Positions 11,901 through 21,827 of a stretch of 64,000 bases of DNA are shown here, piece after piece. The stretch is from Lamellibrachia columna. Its lineage: Eukaryota > Annelida > Polychaeta > Sabellida > Siboglinidae. The notes beneath the pieces are model-generated. The model had not been told where the DNA came from. It searched no databases and was given only the letters and a program-made list of their open reading frames with translations. The stretch is from contig OY759269.1 in the NCBI GenBank assembly GCA_963662155.1, positions 20,846,754 through 20,910,753 of the forward strand. Direction: 5' to 3'. A program made the translations under genes and the position numbers. The stretch's first letter is position 1. Each line of letters opens with the position of its first letter.

Positions 11901-14220
11901 AACCAACCAGGGGAGAAAATGTATTAGATATAGTTTTGTCATCACAAAAAGAATTAGTGGACAATGTAAAAATATTTGAACCATTGGGTAATAGTGACCA
12001 TAATCAAATACATTTTGACATCAATGTAAAATCAGAAAGTAAAAATAAGAAAACGTACAAGAGAAACTTCCACAAAGATAACTACAAAGATATGAGAAAA
12101 TACTTAGCAAAGCTAGATTGGAATAACATGCTGATGAAACCACTTGTTAAAACCAGTCATGACAGTTTCACAACATGGGGCAAAATGACTGGTTTATTTT
12201 TACCCAGAATTTCAATTAGTATTTCAGAAAGAATATGCACATCGTCACTGCGTATATCACATTTATGACCTTTGCTGTATTTACTGTTATAAGTCTTTTT
12301 CTGTTGCCAAAACTATTACAACTGTTCTTGTTAGCAATAGACTAATTACATTTTTCACAACATTGCTCTCAAGGACATCTTGAAACAACGTGTGCAAAAT
12401 TGTTTTGCAACGGTAGTTACCCGGTCTCCTCGTTTCTCTCACTCGGTACCACTTCTTAAATCATTGCATTGGCTCCCTGTCTGATATCACATTATTTTTA
12501 AGACCTGCACAGTCACCTATCAAGAACTTTCATCCAAACAACCAACATATTTACATTCACTGCTCACTCCTGCAAGACAGCCCAGACAGCTTTGACTATC
12601 TAATTTAATCTACTTTTCATTCTCAGTGTTAAGACAAAAGACGGAACTAGAGCTCTTTCAGTTGCTGCACCGACTCTGTGGAACTAACTCACTGTTAATG
12701 CAAAGTCTGTAGGAAATGGAATAACATTTCGCCATAAACTAAAAACGTACCTGTTTAAACTTGCTTATCCTTTACAACTGGAATTGCTAATCGATTAGAA
12801 ACTGCTTAACCCCTTTTGTTTTGGTGCACTGCCGAGCGTGGGTCGCCTGAGGATTTTAGTGCAATAGAAGTGTTTTATATTGTATTGTAGCCATACATTT
12901 GTGACATTACTGCAACACGCATAAGGAAAATTCCAATTTTTTTAGAAACACCATGGTGCCAACCTTCTAGTTCTTGGCGGTCCTGTTTTCCTTGACTTGC
13001 CTCAGAGTCCGTGGAAAGCCAGTACAAACAACTAATCACCCCAGTACCATCATCCACTGAAGAAAAACGAGACAAGGTCAATTCAAGACTCCATCCAAGG
13101 TCAATGCAATAGAACAAATCAACAGTTTTAATTTGAGCTGTTTCATCCAATTCATGTAGGAAGCTGAGTGATATTAAAACTGCAAAAATGCAAGTTAAGC
13201 ATTTTTAAAGCATGAGGTAAGCCTGCTTCAACTGTAAGATGATCGGTAATGCCAGTGAAACCCAAACATTCATATCATGCTGTGTAGTATCGCATTTATA
13301 ATGTACTAGGATTGTATTTACAAACATCATTCAGGAATTATTATTATATGTCACACTGCTAGAGTCATGGATATAGTTGAGCACCAGTGTGTGATGTGTG
13401 TACACGCGCATGAGTGTTCATAGTCGTAACAGTAATCTTGACCCAAAGGAACTTTCACGAATGCTGAACAATAAAGCAACAATAACGCATATCTCGATAT
13501 TATCAGATCAACTCAGCAAACCTGTGTAGATAACAATGCGCTGTCGGCGAACCACCTTCACTATTACTCCCATGATGTCCACTTTCAACACAGGGTGATT
13601 GCCATAGAAGAATACGCCTGCAATACAGGGTAAGATCATGTGTTGAGTAAGTTAGATTCTACCTGAATTCAAGAAACTAGTTCACATCATGCAAACCAGT
13701 TTTTCAATCAGCGTGTTCTTAAAAGATGGTTGTACTGTACTGTGGTTAATTTGTGTTTAGATAATGTATACATTGTGTTTACATATTATATGATGTCACT
13801 GTATTGTATTGTCACATCTGACTGTGTTAATCATGTTTATGCACCAGTTCTATTTCATCTTGAGTCTTTAATGTTCTCCAGCAACAAATTTTGTCATTTC
13901 ACCTAATTTTGTCTACCAGGCATGAATACCTTTCATACATAACACACCATACCCTTTCCAACAGGAATGTTGCTGCAAATTAATTCCCAACATTTTATCC
14001 ACCATCACTATTGTCTGACTGAAATCAGGAATTTAATATAATTTGTCTGAACTGTAGTTTTCTTTATTTATTCGGAAGACTTGCCAGATTTATTTGGAGC
14101 TTCGTCCAGGTTCAACACATCAACAATGTAAAACTTGTAGTGACTTCTAAAGAGTGGATCCAAGCCCCAGTATTTCTCAGCATACATGATGACATCTGAC
14201 GCGGTTGAGACTGCAGCCAT
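5810..14220 (-). CDS. STN1: STN1 (OBFC1), CST complex OB-fold subunit, seven exons
   Basis: STN1 binds single-stranded DNA together with CTC1 and TEN1 in the nucleus and promotes telomere C-strand fill-in and replication restart. The exons join in phase to about 289 residues. Exon 1 carries WGLDPLF and YIVDVL, like the vertebrate STN1 start. Exons 2-4 form the OB fold: GNHPVLKVDIMG, VDDGTGVISCLYW and GDLVQIRGKLKCYRGMRE, all close to the family pattern. Exon 5 has SRMLELPQLY, the conserved segment after the fold. Exons 6-7 give the first winged-helix-like domain (ALECLEQDGHLVRK). Human STN1 is 368 residues, so the second winged helix is absent, unresolved or ends early (an in-frame stop follows exon 7 after VRKWL). 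Introns hold a MITE, a CR1 and LINE tails. The gene is inferred from homology and phase consistency, without transcript data. Confidence 0.9.
6466..6591 (-). CDS. STN1: STN1 exon 6 (start of winged-helix region)
   Basis: Acceptor TTTATTTACTTAG, donor CTG|GTATCA, 42 codons, phase 0 both ends. Encodes VEKVEVVAIAILSHLNREH and more, which fits the helical segment before the first winged helix. Weaker homology than the OB fold; placed by phase and position. Confidence 0.7.
6918..7000 (-). repeat. LINE/SINE 3' tail in STN1 intron
   Basis: On the minus strand this reads GGCGCTATATAAAATAAAAT followed by (ATT)n, the usual 3' terminus of L2/CR1-like elements and their SINEs in animals. Only the tail is recognised. 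Confidence 0.5.
7276..8445. mobile_element. Non-autonomous TA-flanked DNA transposon (Tc1/mariner-pogo type)
   Basis: Terminal inverted repeats of 24 bp with one mismatch start at 7276 (CAGTAGTACCTGCCTTCAA) and end at 8445, flanked on both sides by TA (7274-7275 and 8446-8447), the target duplication expected of Tc1/mariner and pogo elements. Total length 1,170 bp. A subterminal GCAGGTGTCCNCTCATCGGA motif occurs inside both ends. No transposase ORF is present. It sits in STN1 intron 5. Confidence 0.8.
8516..8670 (-). CDS. STN1: STN1 exon 5 (SRMLELP segment)
   Basis: Acceptor TTCACTGTTTAG, donor GAG|GTAACA. Encodes RRVTNPMEEASRMLELPQLY, equivalent to the vertebrate IARMLELPTIY segment, then a proline/glycine-rich linker. 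Ends in phase 0. Confidence 0.88.
9485..9690 (+). mobile_element. Possible LINE RT C-terminal fragment
   Basis: Plus-strand translation contains RGPRKRGRPDFRGEGLRKEG, resembling the basic GRP-rich C-terminus of endonuclease/RT LINE proteins. It is short and isolated in an STN1 intron. Low certainty. Confidence 0.35.
9782..9934 (-). CDS. STN1: STN1 exon 4 (end of OB fold)
   Basis: Acceptor TTCTGCTTCCAG, donor A|GTGAGT. Encodes a charged helix (QLEEEIEML) and then GDLVQIRGKLKCYRGMRE, matching the GDxxRVRGxxxxYRxxRE pattern of STN1. The intron upstream, almost 3 kb, holds a CR1 and an L2 fragment. Confidence 0.9.
10392..11279 (+). CDS. CR1 ORF1: SGNH/GDSL esterase-like protein
   Basis: The ORF (295 codons) begins with a repetitive charged section of about six GVGETGGKEK-like units (10470-10660), then an SGNH hydrolase fold: GDS at the nucleophile block (VFVGDSIVRK), GTNN block (VLVHVGTNN) and the C-terminal DGLHLS block carrying the catalytic Asp/His. 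Esterase-type ORF1 proteins are known for CR1-clade elements. The N-terminal ~25 residues before the repeats may lie outside the element. Intact as an ORF, but its element has lost the RT. Confidence 0.8.
   Translation: MLCIRTHEFWVASNNIVSYNEKLVGHTKERGVGETGGKEKGVGETGGKEKGVGETGGKTTGVKEREVGETRAKEWEVGETGAKETGGKGSGQNVMEGIERKSYSAAVIEGVRKTARVFVGDSIVRKTDRVLNKGDDVVVCLPGAKIEAITERVKNIVGSGKGGSVLVHVGTNNVEREGTTAIVRKYRQLVRTLKQTRVEQVILSGILPVMGRRGHKYRNCRGMAINMLVQKLCREEEVGFVDLWGSFVGRADMYMKDGLHLSGKGAAVFADKLSVAVDSDLGTMTNIFGSKHSLN
11282..12137 (+). pseudogene. CR1 ORF2 fragment: APE endonuclease
   Basis: Open from just after the ORF1 stop; no ATG at the start, the first in-frame ATG lies in VEDIDPHIIGITESW. Endonuclease landmarks: LNARSIVNKKNEL, ITESW, RRGGGVILYV, YRSPN, IMGDFNH and SDHNQI. 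Coding continues to 12268 only through unrelated sequence after the breakpoint at 12137. No RT is left. Confidence 0.85.
12250..12895 (+). mobile_element. L2-type LINE 3' fragment
   Basis: With several stops and shifts the plus strand reads VVTRSPRFSHSVPLLKSLHW, LTPARQ, a degenerate KTELELFQLLHRLCGTNSL and a C-terminal KRTCLNLL, matching the C-terminus of L2-clade RT proteins. It ends in an L2-like tail (TGCACTGCCGAGCGTGGG ... AATAGAAGTGTTTTATATTG). A second copy of this tail lies near 48,670-48,760. Confidence 0.75.
12964..13056 (-). CDS. STN1: STN1 exon 3 (OB-fold core)
   Basis: Acceptor TTTTTCTTCAG, donor G|GTTGGC. Encodes VDDGTGVISCLYW, almost the family signature, followed by a polar linker. 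Phase 1 at both ends. Confidence 0.9.
13057..13521. other. STN1 intron 2, no further feature
   Basis: AT-rich intron between exons 2 and 3. No repeat or coding signal was recognised. Confidence 0.5.
13522..13617 (-). CDS. STN1: STN1 exon 2 (OB-fold strands 1-2)
   Basis: Acceptor TGTATTGCAG, donor G|GTTTGC. Encodes GVFFYGNHPVLKVDIMGVIV and the following RRQ stretch, equivalent to vertebrate YNGHPI...VDVLGTV. Phase 1 at both ends. Confidence 0.88.
14085..14220 (-). CDS. STN1: STN1 exon 1 (residues 1-45)
   Basis: ATG at 14220-14218; an upstream in-frame stop lies 15 bases before it, so this start is well bounded. Encodes WGLDPLFRSHYKFYIVDVL. The best in-phase donor is non-canonical GC (TCTG|GCAAGT): joining there gives Gly-Val-Phe-Phe-Tyr as in other STN1 proteins, whereas the nearby GT breaks the frame. 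Confidence 0.85.
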
Positions 14221-14784
14221 TTCAGACACATCTTACTGTCATCTTAGGCACCAGGTCCACTCATGTGACAACTATAAAATAAGCCAAGAAGACACGAGAA
14301 TTGTCAACAAATCTTTTACCATAACAGTACTTGCATCTGCTGTATTACCACCACTACTATCTACTACTACTTTATTTCTGGACCTTTCTACTAAAGATAA
14401 AGATACATTTTATTACCAAGTAGCAAGTACAAGGAATTTGCAGTGTTGTGGCATTAGCACAAACATACAAGCATGCACCCAATAACACACGGAACTAAAC
14501 ATTACATATCACAATCGTAATACTAAAAACAGTTAAAAACAAACGAGAGTAATATAATAGATTGTAAAAAAGAAGAAAAACCGCGACATTGCAACTACCT
14601 ACTAGTACATACTACTGTTAATTCTGGTCTGCTTTTACCTTAGGTCTAGAAGAATTCTTCTGCCTACAACTACAACAGGCCAGGTTATCCAGCTTACTTT
14701 TTGCAAAATATTTCTTGACTTGACTTGATATTTCTTGTAATACTGAACTCGATGTTGACAGAGGTTATTTTAAACCACACATAT
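14221..14784. other. Upstream of STN1; probable 5' UTR/promoter region
   Basis: No CpG-rich block or clear TATA box was identified. The 99-codon plus ORF at 14186-14485 overlaps STN1 exon 1 on the opposite strand and is a shadow. Confidence 0.4.
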
Positions 14785-15055
14785 TATTTGCACCATTTTG
14801 TTTAAAAATAATTTTTCGTGTTTATATGCACCTGTGCATATGTGCACCACAAATTATGTTAGCCCCAGAAGAGGCCATGGGAGAATACACTCAAGTTCTT
14901 ATAATATTTAACTAGTCTGTAAACAGTAACTGAAGAAAATGGGCTACACCTGGAATGAAATGACGACAATATAGCACAGAATAGAACACAGTGGAGAGCT
15001 TAAGAATTCTGTCGATGGTCCATGCCCCCAGCGAGCAAACTGGTCTAAGTAAGTA
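14785..15055 (+). mobile_element. Dispersed repeat plus LINE 3' tail ending in TAAGTAAG
   Basis: 14785-14880 is a ~100-bp repeat (ATTTGCACCATTTT...TTTATATGCACC) that recurs at 41,640-41,765. 14935-15055 translates to GYTWNEM and RTQWRA fragments and ends CTAAGTAAGTAG, the same C-terminus and tail as the LINEs at 21,828-23,886 and 51,590-51,907. Confidence 0.55.
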
Positions 15056-15187
15056 GACAGAGTAGTCAAAAGCAAAATCTTTATTTGTCAATTACTTAAG
15101 ACTTGAGCCCCTCACTCTCAGTTTCTGTGTGCACCAACCACTGTGATCAACTCAGATCGAGTAGCAGAACCATGACATAGCATAACT

Positions 15188-15615
15188 AGTAGGGGTGACA
15201 ATCGATGTAGTCTACTACTGCAATAGTATTGAGATAGTTGTTTTATTATAGCGATATTATCCTGATAGTTTCATGACTATCGCAACAGTATCGTAATAGT
15301 ATCATAGAAGCTTAAGTTAATAGGCATACATACTAATTTCACTTGTTGTGAGTGAAGCTAAAATAAAAAAATACTAAATAAAGTTGAAAAATCATGTTTA
15401 CAAACAGTATTACAGAATACAGGGGCATAAGTAAACCTGTTGATTTGTTTTGCCAACTATCGTTACTATCGATAGTTTACTATACTATGGGCGATGACTA
15501 TCGATAGTTAAATTTACTATCGATACTCGATAGTATTGGTATTGCATTGCCACATCCGAATGACATCGACTATCGCAGTGTATCGCTAATTCGATGCATA
15601 CCCATACTAGCCAGA
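15188..15615. mobile_element. Putative hAT-like MITE rich in ACTATCGATAGT
   Basis: The ~430-bp stretch carries many ACTATCGATAGT-like palindromes and imperfect ends (TAGGGGTGACAATCGAT versus the complement of ATTCGATGCATACCCATA). Flanking ACTAG motifs may be a target duplication. No ORF. Confidence 0.5.
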
Positions 15616-15655
15616 TGTAGGCAACGATTGAACCAACCAAGTCTAACATGCCCAA

Positions 15656-17287
15656 ACATTCAGGAAATTCAAAATTAACTATTGGATTAGTTTACCGAAG
15701 TCCAAACATAAACGAAGAGGATAACACAAAAATAAAAAATGCTATAAAGGAAGTTAGTAAAGGGGAATGTATCATAATGGAAGATTTTAACCACGGACAC
15801 ATACAATGGAAATATCTAGAGTACAGGGAGTGAGGACCAACAATTTCTAATTTTAATTCAGGATAGCGTCCTTACTCAGCACGTGTTAGAACCAACCAGG
15901 GGAGAGAATGTATTATATATAGTTTCGTCATCACAAAAAGAATTAGTGGACAATGTAAAAATACATGAACCATTGGGTAACAGTGACCACAATCAAACTT
16001 ACACAATCAAATACATTTTGACATCAATGTAAAACCAGAAAGTAAAAAAAAAAACCTATAGGAGAAACTTCCACAAAGGTAACCATAAAGATATGAGAAA
16101 ACACTTGGAATTGGATTGGAATTACATGCTGTTGAATTAGACTGCAACTGAATGTTGGAATATTCTAAAATATGAAATTGAGAGTATCATCGATAAATTT
16201 GTTCCCTTGAAAAAAAACAAGGAAAACGGTCTAGAAAGAAACACTTGTCAAAAGAAGCTATTAAAAAAATAGTGTTTAAGCAAACTATGTGCATGGAGAG
16301 TTTATAGGCGTACCAGAAAGGATGAAGACTATGCAAATTACAAAGAGGCACTTAACCTAGCTACAACTGAAATTAGAAAGTCTAAATGAACCTTTGAAAA
16401 AAATTGGCAGGAAATATAAAAATGACAGCAAGAGTTTCTATGCTTATGTGAGGAGTAAACAGAAAGTTCAAGATAAGGTCGGACCACTGGAAAACAACAG
16501 TGGAAACATAATTTCAGATGGGTTTCAAATGGCAGAGGTCCTGAATGAGTATTATTTCAGCTCAGTTTTTACCACAGAAGCTATCAGCTCACTTCCAGTT
16601 CCGTTTACTAAATTTGAGTGCAATAAATCAGAACATTTAGGGCAGTTATTTGTAACTCCTGAAATGATAGCAAAGAAAATTAAAGAAGATGAAAGATAAT
16701 AAATCACCTGGAGTTGATGGGATACCACCAAAACTGCTTAAGGAAATTGTTGAGCAAATTAGTACACCACTTGCAAAATTGTTTAACTTGCCACTAGAAG
16801 GAATAGTTCCTTCAGAATGGTAAGAAGCAAACATTATGCCGCTATTTAAGAAGGGATTGAGGAACAAGCCAGAAAATTACAGACCAGTAATAAGTTTCAC
16901 ATCAGTTGCATGTAAATTACTCGAAACATTAATTAGAGACCACATGGTGGAATTCCTTATAAAACATAAATACATCTCAACATGGGTTACTAAAAGCAAG
17001 GTCATGTCTAACCAATCTCATATGTTTTTTGGAAGAAATTACAAAGTGGGTATATGATGGGTCACCAGTGGATGTTGTCTACTTAGATTTTCGGAAAGCT
17101 TTTGATAAAATGCCACATCAAAGATTGTTACTTAAACTAAAAGCCCATGGTATAGGTAATGACGTAATCAACTGGATAGAAGAGTGGCTTGCACACAGAA
17201 GACAGAGAGCAATAGTAGATGGTGAGATTTCAAACTGGAAATTTGTTTTGAGTGGGGTACCACAGGGATCAGTATTAGGCCCTATAC

Positions 17288-17363
<76 letters not shown>

Positions 17364-17742
17364 GATTTGGAAGATGACATATCTAGTAAAGTACTGACAT
17401 TTGCAGATGACACAAAGGTATTCAGAAAGGTTACTAATGATACAGATAAACAAAGTTTACAGGATGATCTAGATAAATTAGTTAAATGGTCAGAAAAATG
17501 GCAAATGTTATTAAATTTTGGGAAGTGTAAATGCATACACATAGGACATGGAAACATGGATGAAGAATATAAAATGTGGGATGCTGTACTAGGTAGAACA
17601 AGAAAAGAACTTAGGAGTAACATTTACTGCTGACATGAAAGTTTCAGAGCAATGTCGGATTGCTGCTTCGAAAGGAAATCAAATTCATGGGGTAATTAGG
17701 AGAACTATCACGTATAAGATGAAAAAGATAATTGTACCCCTG
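15656..17742 (+). mobile_element. CR1 copy 2, first part (endonuclease to RT), interrupted
   Basis: Starts inside the endonuclease (GNSKLTIGLVYRSPN) and continues with frameshifts and stops to the RT (VVYLDFRKAFDKMPHQRL, GVPQGSVLGPILFLIY, FADDTK). It is nearly identical in DNA to copies 1 and 3. A (TA)n expansion at 17295-17361 sits in the codons after LIYI. It breaks at 17742, where a minus-strand LINE is inserted; the remainder resumes at 20654. Confidence 0.85.
17295..17361. repeat. (TA)n expansion inside the CR1 RT coding sequence
   Basis: About 32 TA units replace the short ATATAT that encodes Ile-Tyr-Ile in the intact copy at 28,558. The flanking RT sequence is otherwise continuous. 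Confidence 0.9.
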
Positions 17743-20653
17743 TATGTATGTATGTATGTATGTATGGAGTGAGCCGTCGGTACGACGGATCTCGACCTCA
17801 GTCAGTATCGTGTGTACGGTTGTGGCTGAACAGACCAATCCGCGATGCACATTGTCGTCCGCAGACACGACACACAAAGGTGACAGTGTTTGATGAAGGC
17901 AGGGTAGCCTTCCGTCTTAGTCTCTTCTCTCTCAGGGCGTCGCACCGCTTTTTTCGAATTCGTGTAGGCCGACGTGGCATGTGCGATGCCAGAGGGCACG
18001 GTCCATCGCTGTGGACTCCCAGGTGTTGTGAGGCACGCCACATGATTTTAGTGTTGCCTTTAGCACGTCCTTGTATCTCTTTCGCTGCCCTCCCCATGTT
18101 CGTTTGCCGGCATCCAGTTCTCCATGGAACACTGCCTTGGGGATGCGGTCATCGGCCATTCTCACAAGGTGCTCGGACCAGCGGAGTTGTGCACGCTTGA
18201 TGTGGTGTTCGATGCCATTTTGTGCACAGCGCGGTAAGACCTCGGTGTTGGAAATCATGTTTTGCCACTTGATGTTAGCGATGCACCTTAGGCTGCGCAT
18301 GTGGAACTGGTCGAGTCTCCGTATGTGTCGGCGGTATGGTGTCCACGCCTCGCAGCCATATAGCAGTGTCGGTAGCACCACGGCACAGTATACACTAATT
18401 TTGGTGGCAAGACGTACACCGCGTTCATTCCAAAGGCGCTTGGTGAGTCTGCCGAATGACGCGCTCGCTTTCCCAATCCGTGTTGAGACGTCATCGTCTA
18501 TCATGGCATTTTGTGATAGCGTGCTACCCAAGTAGGTGAACTTGTCAACGACGTTCAGTGGGTTGTTGTCGATGGTGATGATTGGAGCCGAGTAGTCTGC
18601 TCCAGGCTTCGGCTGATACATCACCTCGGTTTTCTTCAGACTGATAGTCAATCCGAAACGGCGGGCGGATCTGGCGAAAGCATTGGTAATCGCTTGTATG
18701 TCATCGATCGTATGTGCAAGAAGTGCACAGTCGTCAGCGAATAGTAGGTCTTTGAACAGTAACTTGGAAGTTTTTGTCCTGGATTTGAGTCGTCGAAGGT
18801 TGAATATGTTTCCATCAGTTCGGAACCGGATGAGTGCTCCCAAGTCGTTGTCATGGAACGCATCGTTGAGCATGGCTGAGAATACTAATGTGAATAACAG
18901 TGGTGCCATCACACAGCCTTGCTTGGTGCCATTTGTTACCGGGAATTGCTCTGACGTTTGACCCTGATCTTGCACTCGGGCAACCATCCCTTCGTGGAAT
19001 GAACGTATTACGTCGACAAACAAGTCAGGGCAACCAATCTTTCGTAGTATCTGCCATAAGCCATCTCTGCTGATTGTGTTGAAGGCTTTCGTCAAGTCAA
19101 CAAAAACCATGTTTAGAGCTGGGTTTTGCTCTCTACATTTCTCCTGCACTTGGCGAGTTGCGAAGATCATATCGATTGTACTGCGCTGTGCTCGGAAGCC
19201 GCATTGACTCTCGGGCAGGATGTTATCAGCGAGATGTAGTGCAAGGCGATCTAGCAAGATGCGCGCGAGTATCTTCCCAGCTATACAGAGAAGAGAAATT
19301 CCACGGTGGTTGTCACAGATGCTTTTGTCACCTTTCCTTTTGTAGATGTGGATGATGGACGCGTTCTTGAACTCTTGCGGAACAGCCCTGCTGTCCCAGA
19401 TGTTGCTGAAGAGCTTTACAAGGCGCTTCGTAAGGTTTGTGCCACCGTACTTGTAGATTTCGGCAGCAATCGCATCTGGTCCTGCTGTCTTTCCACTGGA
19501 AAGTTTCTTGATCGCTGCAGTAGTTTCTTCAAGTGTGGGTCGGTGTGCCAGTTCTTCCATGAGCGGGTGCTGTGCTATGTTGTCGATTGCGGCCTGCGAG
19601 ATTGTTGATGGCCGGTTTAGCACATCGCTGAAGTGTTCTGCCCACCGTTCCAGTATGCGACTGGGTTTTGTGAGTCGTGTTTCAGCGTCTGCGCTCAGTA
19701 ATGATGTAAATCCATTTGCTTGTGGACCGTATATCGCTTTGAGACCGTCATAGAAGGACTTTGAGTCTTTTCTATCCGCTGCCTCCTGCAACTCGTTCGC
19801 CCTGTCAGACCACCATTGTTCCTTCATGGCACGCAATCTGGCTTGAGCCGATTGCTTGTAGTGTCGATACGTGGTTGCTTTAGCTGCCGAATCTCGATCA
19901 TTTATCCACTCTAGATGTGACTCATGCATTTTTCTGAGGATGGTGGCTGCTTCTGTATCATTTTCATCAAACCAGTCACAGTGTTTGCGTTTTGTGGTGC
20001 CTAGTACGTCTAGCGCGCCTTGGTAGATTATGTCACACAGCTTAGTCCACGTCTCATCCACATCGTGAGTTGTTTCAGCCTGTTCCTCGATTACCTCGTC
20101 CAGCTTTTTCTCCAGTTGCCGCTGTAGTTCGACGGATTTTAGTCTTGATATGTCCAGCTTCTTCCTTGGTTTCGTTCCACACCTGTGCTTGCTGCCTTGG
20201 AAGGTTAGTCGCATGCGACTGCTCACCATCCTGTGATCAGACCAGCAGGTTGTGGCGCCTATGGTGCATGTCTTTTTGACGTCACGTGAGTCGCGTTGCC
20301 GGACTATGACTTAGTCGATGAGGTGCCAGTGTTTAGATCGAGGATGCATCCACGATGTCTTGTACTTATTTGCTTGTTGGAATAGCGTATTGGTGATTGT
20401 CAATTGGTATTCGGCACACATGTTCAGGAGTAGAGAGCCGTTGGCATTTTCGTTACCCATGCCATGATGTCCGATGACACGCTCCCATGTTTCATGGTCC
20501 CGTCCCACTCGGGCATTGAAGTCACCAAGCACAATCAACTTGTCGCTGCGTGGGACTCTGCCGATCGTCGTCTTCAGACTTTCGTAGAAATTTTCTTTCT
20601 CCTCGTCCAGGTAAGTCATTGTTGGTGCATATGCACTAACTATAGTGCAGAAG
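17743..20653 (-). mobile_element. Non-LTR retrotransposon with C-terminal zinc finger, inserted in CR1 copy 2
   Basis: Minus-strand element, 5'-truncated within the endonuclease (VSAYAPT, LIVLGDFNARVG). An in-frame TAA at 20311-20313 separates HWHLID from VIVRQRDSR. RT ORF 20229-17932: GFRAQRSTIDMIFATRQVQE, VFVDLTKAFNTISRDGLW, VTNGTKQGCVMAPLLF, LLFADDCALLAHT. A frameshift near 17950 puts the C-terminal C2H2-like finger (FVCRVCGRQC...LFSHNRTH) in another frame. It ends in a short (CATA)n tail at 17743-17764. Clade not resolved. Confidence 0.85.
17932..20229 (-). pseudogene. RT ORF of the inserted LINE (765 codons, open)
   Basis: Long open frame covering linker, RT fingers, palm and thumb. Catalytic FADD is intact. 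GC content and codon use are distinct from neighbouring AT-rich CR1 copies, pointing to a different family and age. It lacks the endonuclease N-terminus (5' truncation, stop at 20311) and the C-terminal zinc finger (frameshift), so it is not a functional ORF2. Confidence 0.85.
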
Positions 20654-20728
20654 GCAGATACAAAGCAATAGTTAGACCGCAGATACAAAGCAATAGTTAG
20701 ACCGCAGATACAAAGCAATAGTTAGACC
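20654..20728 (+). repeat. Three tandem 25-bp units at the LINE/CR1 junction
   Basis: Units at 20654-20678, 20679-20703 and 20704-20728, each GCAGATACAAAGCAAT plus AGTTAGACC. The AAAGCAATAGTTA core is CR1 sequence (compare ATAAAGCAATAGTTATACC near 28,960), so a piece of the target was multiplied at the insertion boundary. Confidence 0.9.
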
Positions 20729-21190
20729 ACATTTGGAATACTGTATTCAAGCATGGAGGCTGTATCGTAAAAAGGACATAGACAAGCTAGAAAGAATACA
20801 ACGAAGAGCAACTAAAATGATTCCAGAATTGAGAGATCATAGTTATGAAAGACGCTTATTACAATGTGGTTTGACAACACTAGAGACCAGGAGACTAAGA
20901 GGAGACCAAATAGAAGTGTTTAAAATAGTGAATGGTTATGAGGATGTTGATAGGAATATGTTCTTCAAACTTAAAGAAGGTAGTAGAACCAGAGGATACA
21001 AAGCTGCATTAGTTAAGGAGCAGTGTAGGTTGGACATGAGAAAGTACTCTTTTTCACAGAGGGTGATAACTGAATGGAACAAACTGCCAAATGATTGTGT
21101 TAATGCTAGTAGTGTGAATGTTTAAAAATAGAATTGATAGATATCTGACAAAGGCGGGCATAGATGAGAAAATTGTTGGACTCTCGATAA
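20654..21190 (+). mobile_element. CR1 copy 2, second part (C-terminal domain)
   Basis: Resumes the frame broken at 17742: EYCIQAWRLYRKKDIDKLER, IQRRATKMIPELRDHSYERR, TTLETRRLRGDQIEVFKIVN, EWNKLPNDCVNASSVN, the typical CR1 C-terminus. The reading frame shifts once near 21122. Confidence 0.88.
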
Positions 21191-21812
21191 GCCAATGGTA
21201 GGCACTTCAAAGAAAAATTATATATATCATGACGGAACATTGGTAATTGATTTAAATGAAAAGTGAAATGCAAAGGAACCAAAAACTGCTTATTTTATTA
21301 ATATATCTTTATTAGATCCAAAGAAATTGGAATTTAAATATGGTAAAAATGTGAGAAAAAAAATTATCTCGTATACAGGAAAAAACTCTCATTTTTGTGT
21401 TTTCTTTCAATCAATGTATGATTAAAATTGCATAACTTTTTTATTTTTGCATATATTAAAAAAAATGTCAAGAGTTATAAGCACATTAAGTAGGGTCATA
21501 AATAGGCATAATCCAGTCATGTATCATTAAGAGTAACTCAGTTAATGCAATTAATAAATCAATATTGGCTAATTAGTGAGTGAAGTCAACTGACCGACAC
21601 ATGTCCATAACTTACATGATCATGAAGATATTTGTATCATTTGTTCAGGGTTTACAAACCCGTTAACCAGGGTCATATAAATATACATCACACACTCATT
21701 TCATAACTCAATTGATGCAATTAATAAGTCAATATTGGATAATTAATGCGTAAACTCAACAGGCCGACACCTTTTGATAAAAGGCCATAACTTCCATGAT
21801 TATGAAGACATC

Positions 21813-21827
21813 TGTATAATTTGTTCA
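21813..21827. repeat. Left 15-bp target-site duplication
   Basis: TGTATAATTTGTTCA, identical to 23887-23901. It brackets the LINE exactly. Confidence 0.9.

Larger units (their letters stand above)
10392..12137 (+). mobile_element. CR1 retrotransposon copy 1 (5' half, 3'-truncated)
   Basis: Contains ORF1 with an SGNH/GDSL esterase domain and the start of ORF2 (endonuclease), antisense to STN1 in its intron 3. Similarity to the other CR1 copies in the window stops abruptly at 12137, in the linker before the RT, and unrelated DNA follows. LINE copies normally lose the 5' end, so loss of the 3' half implies later deletion or rearrangement. The true 5' end is not defined. Confidence 0.85.
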
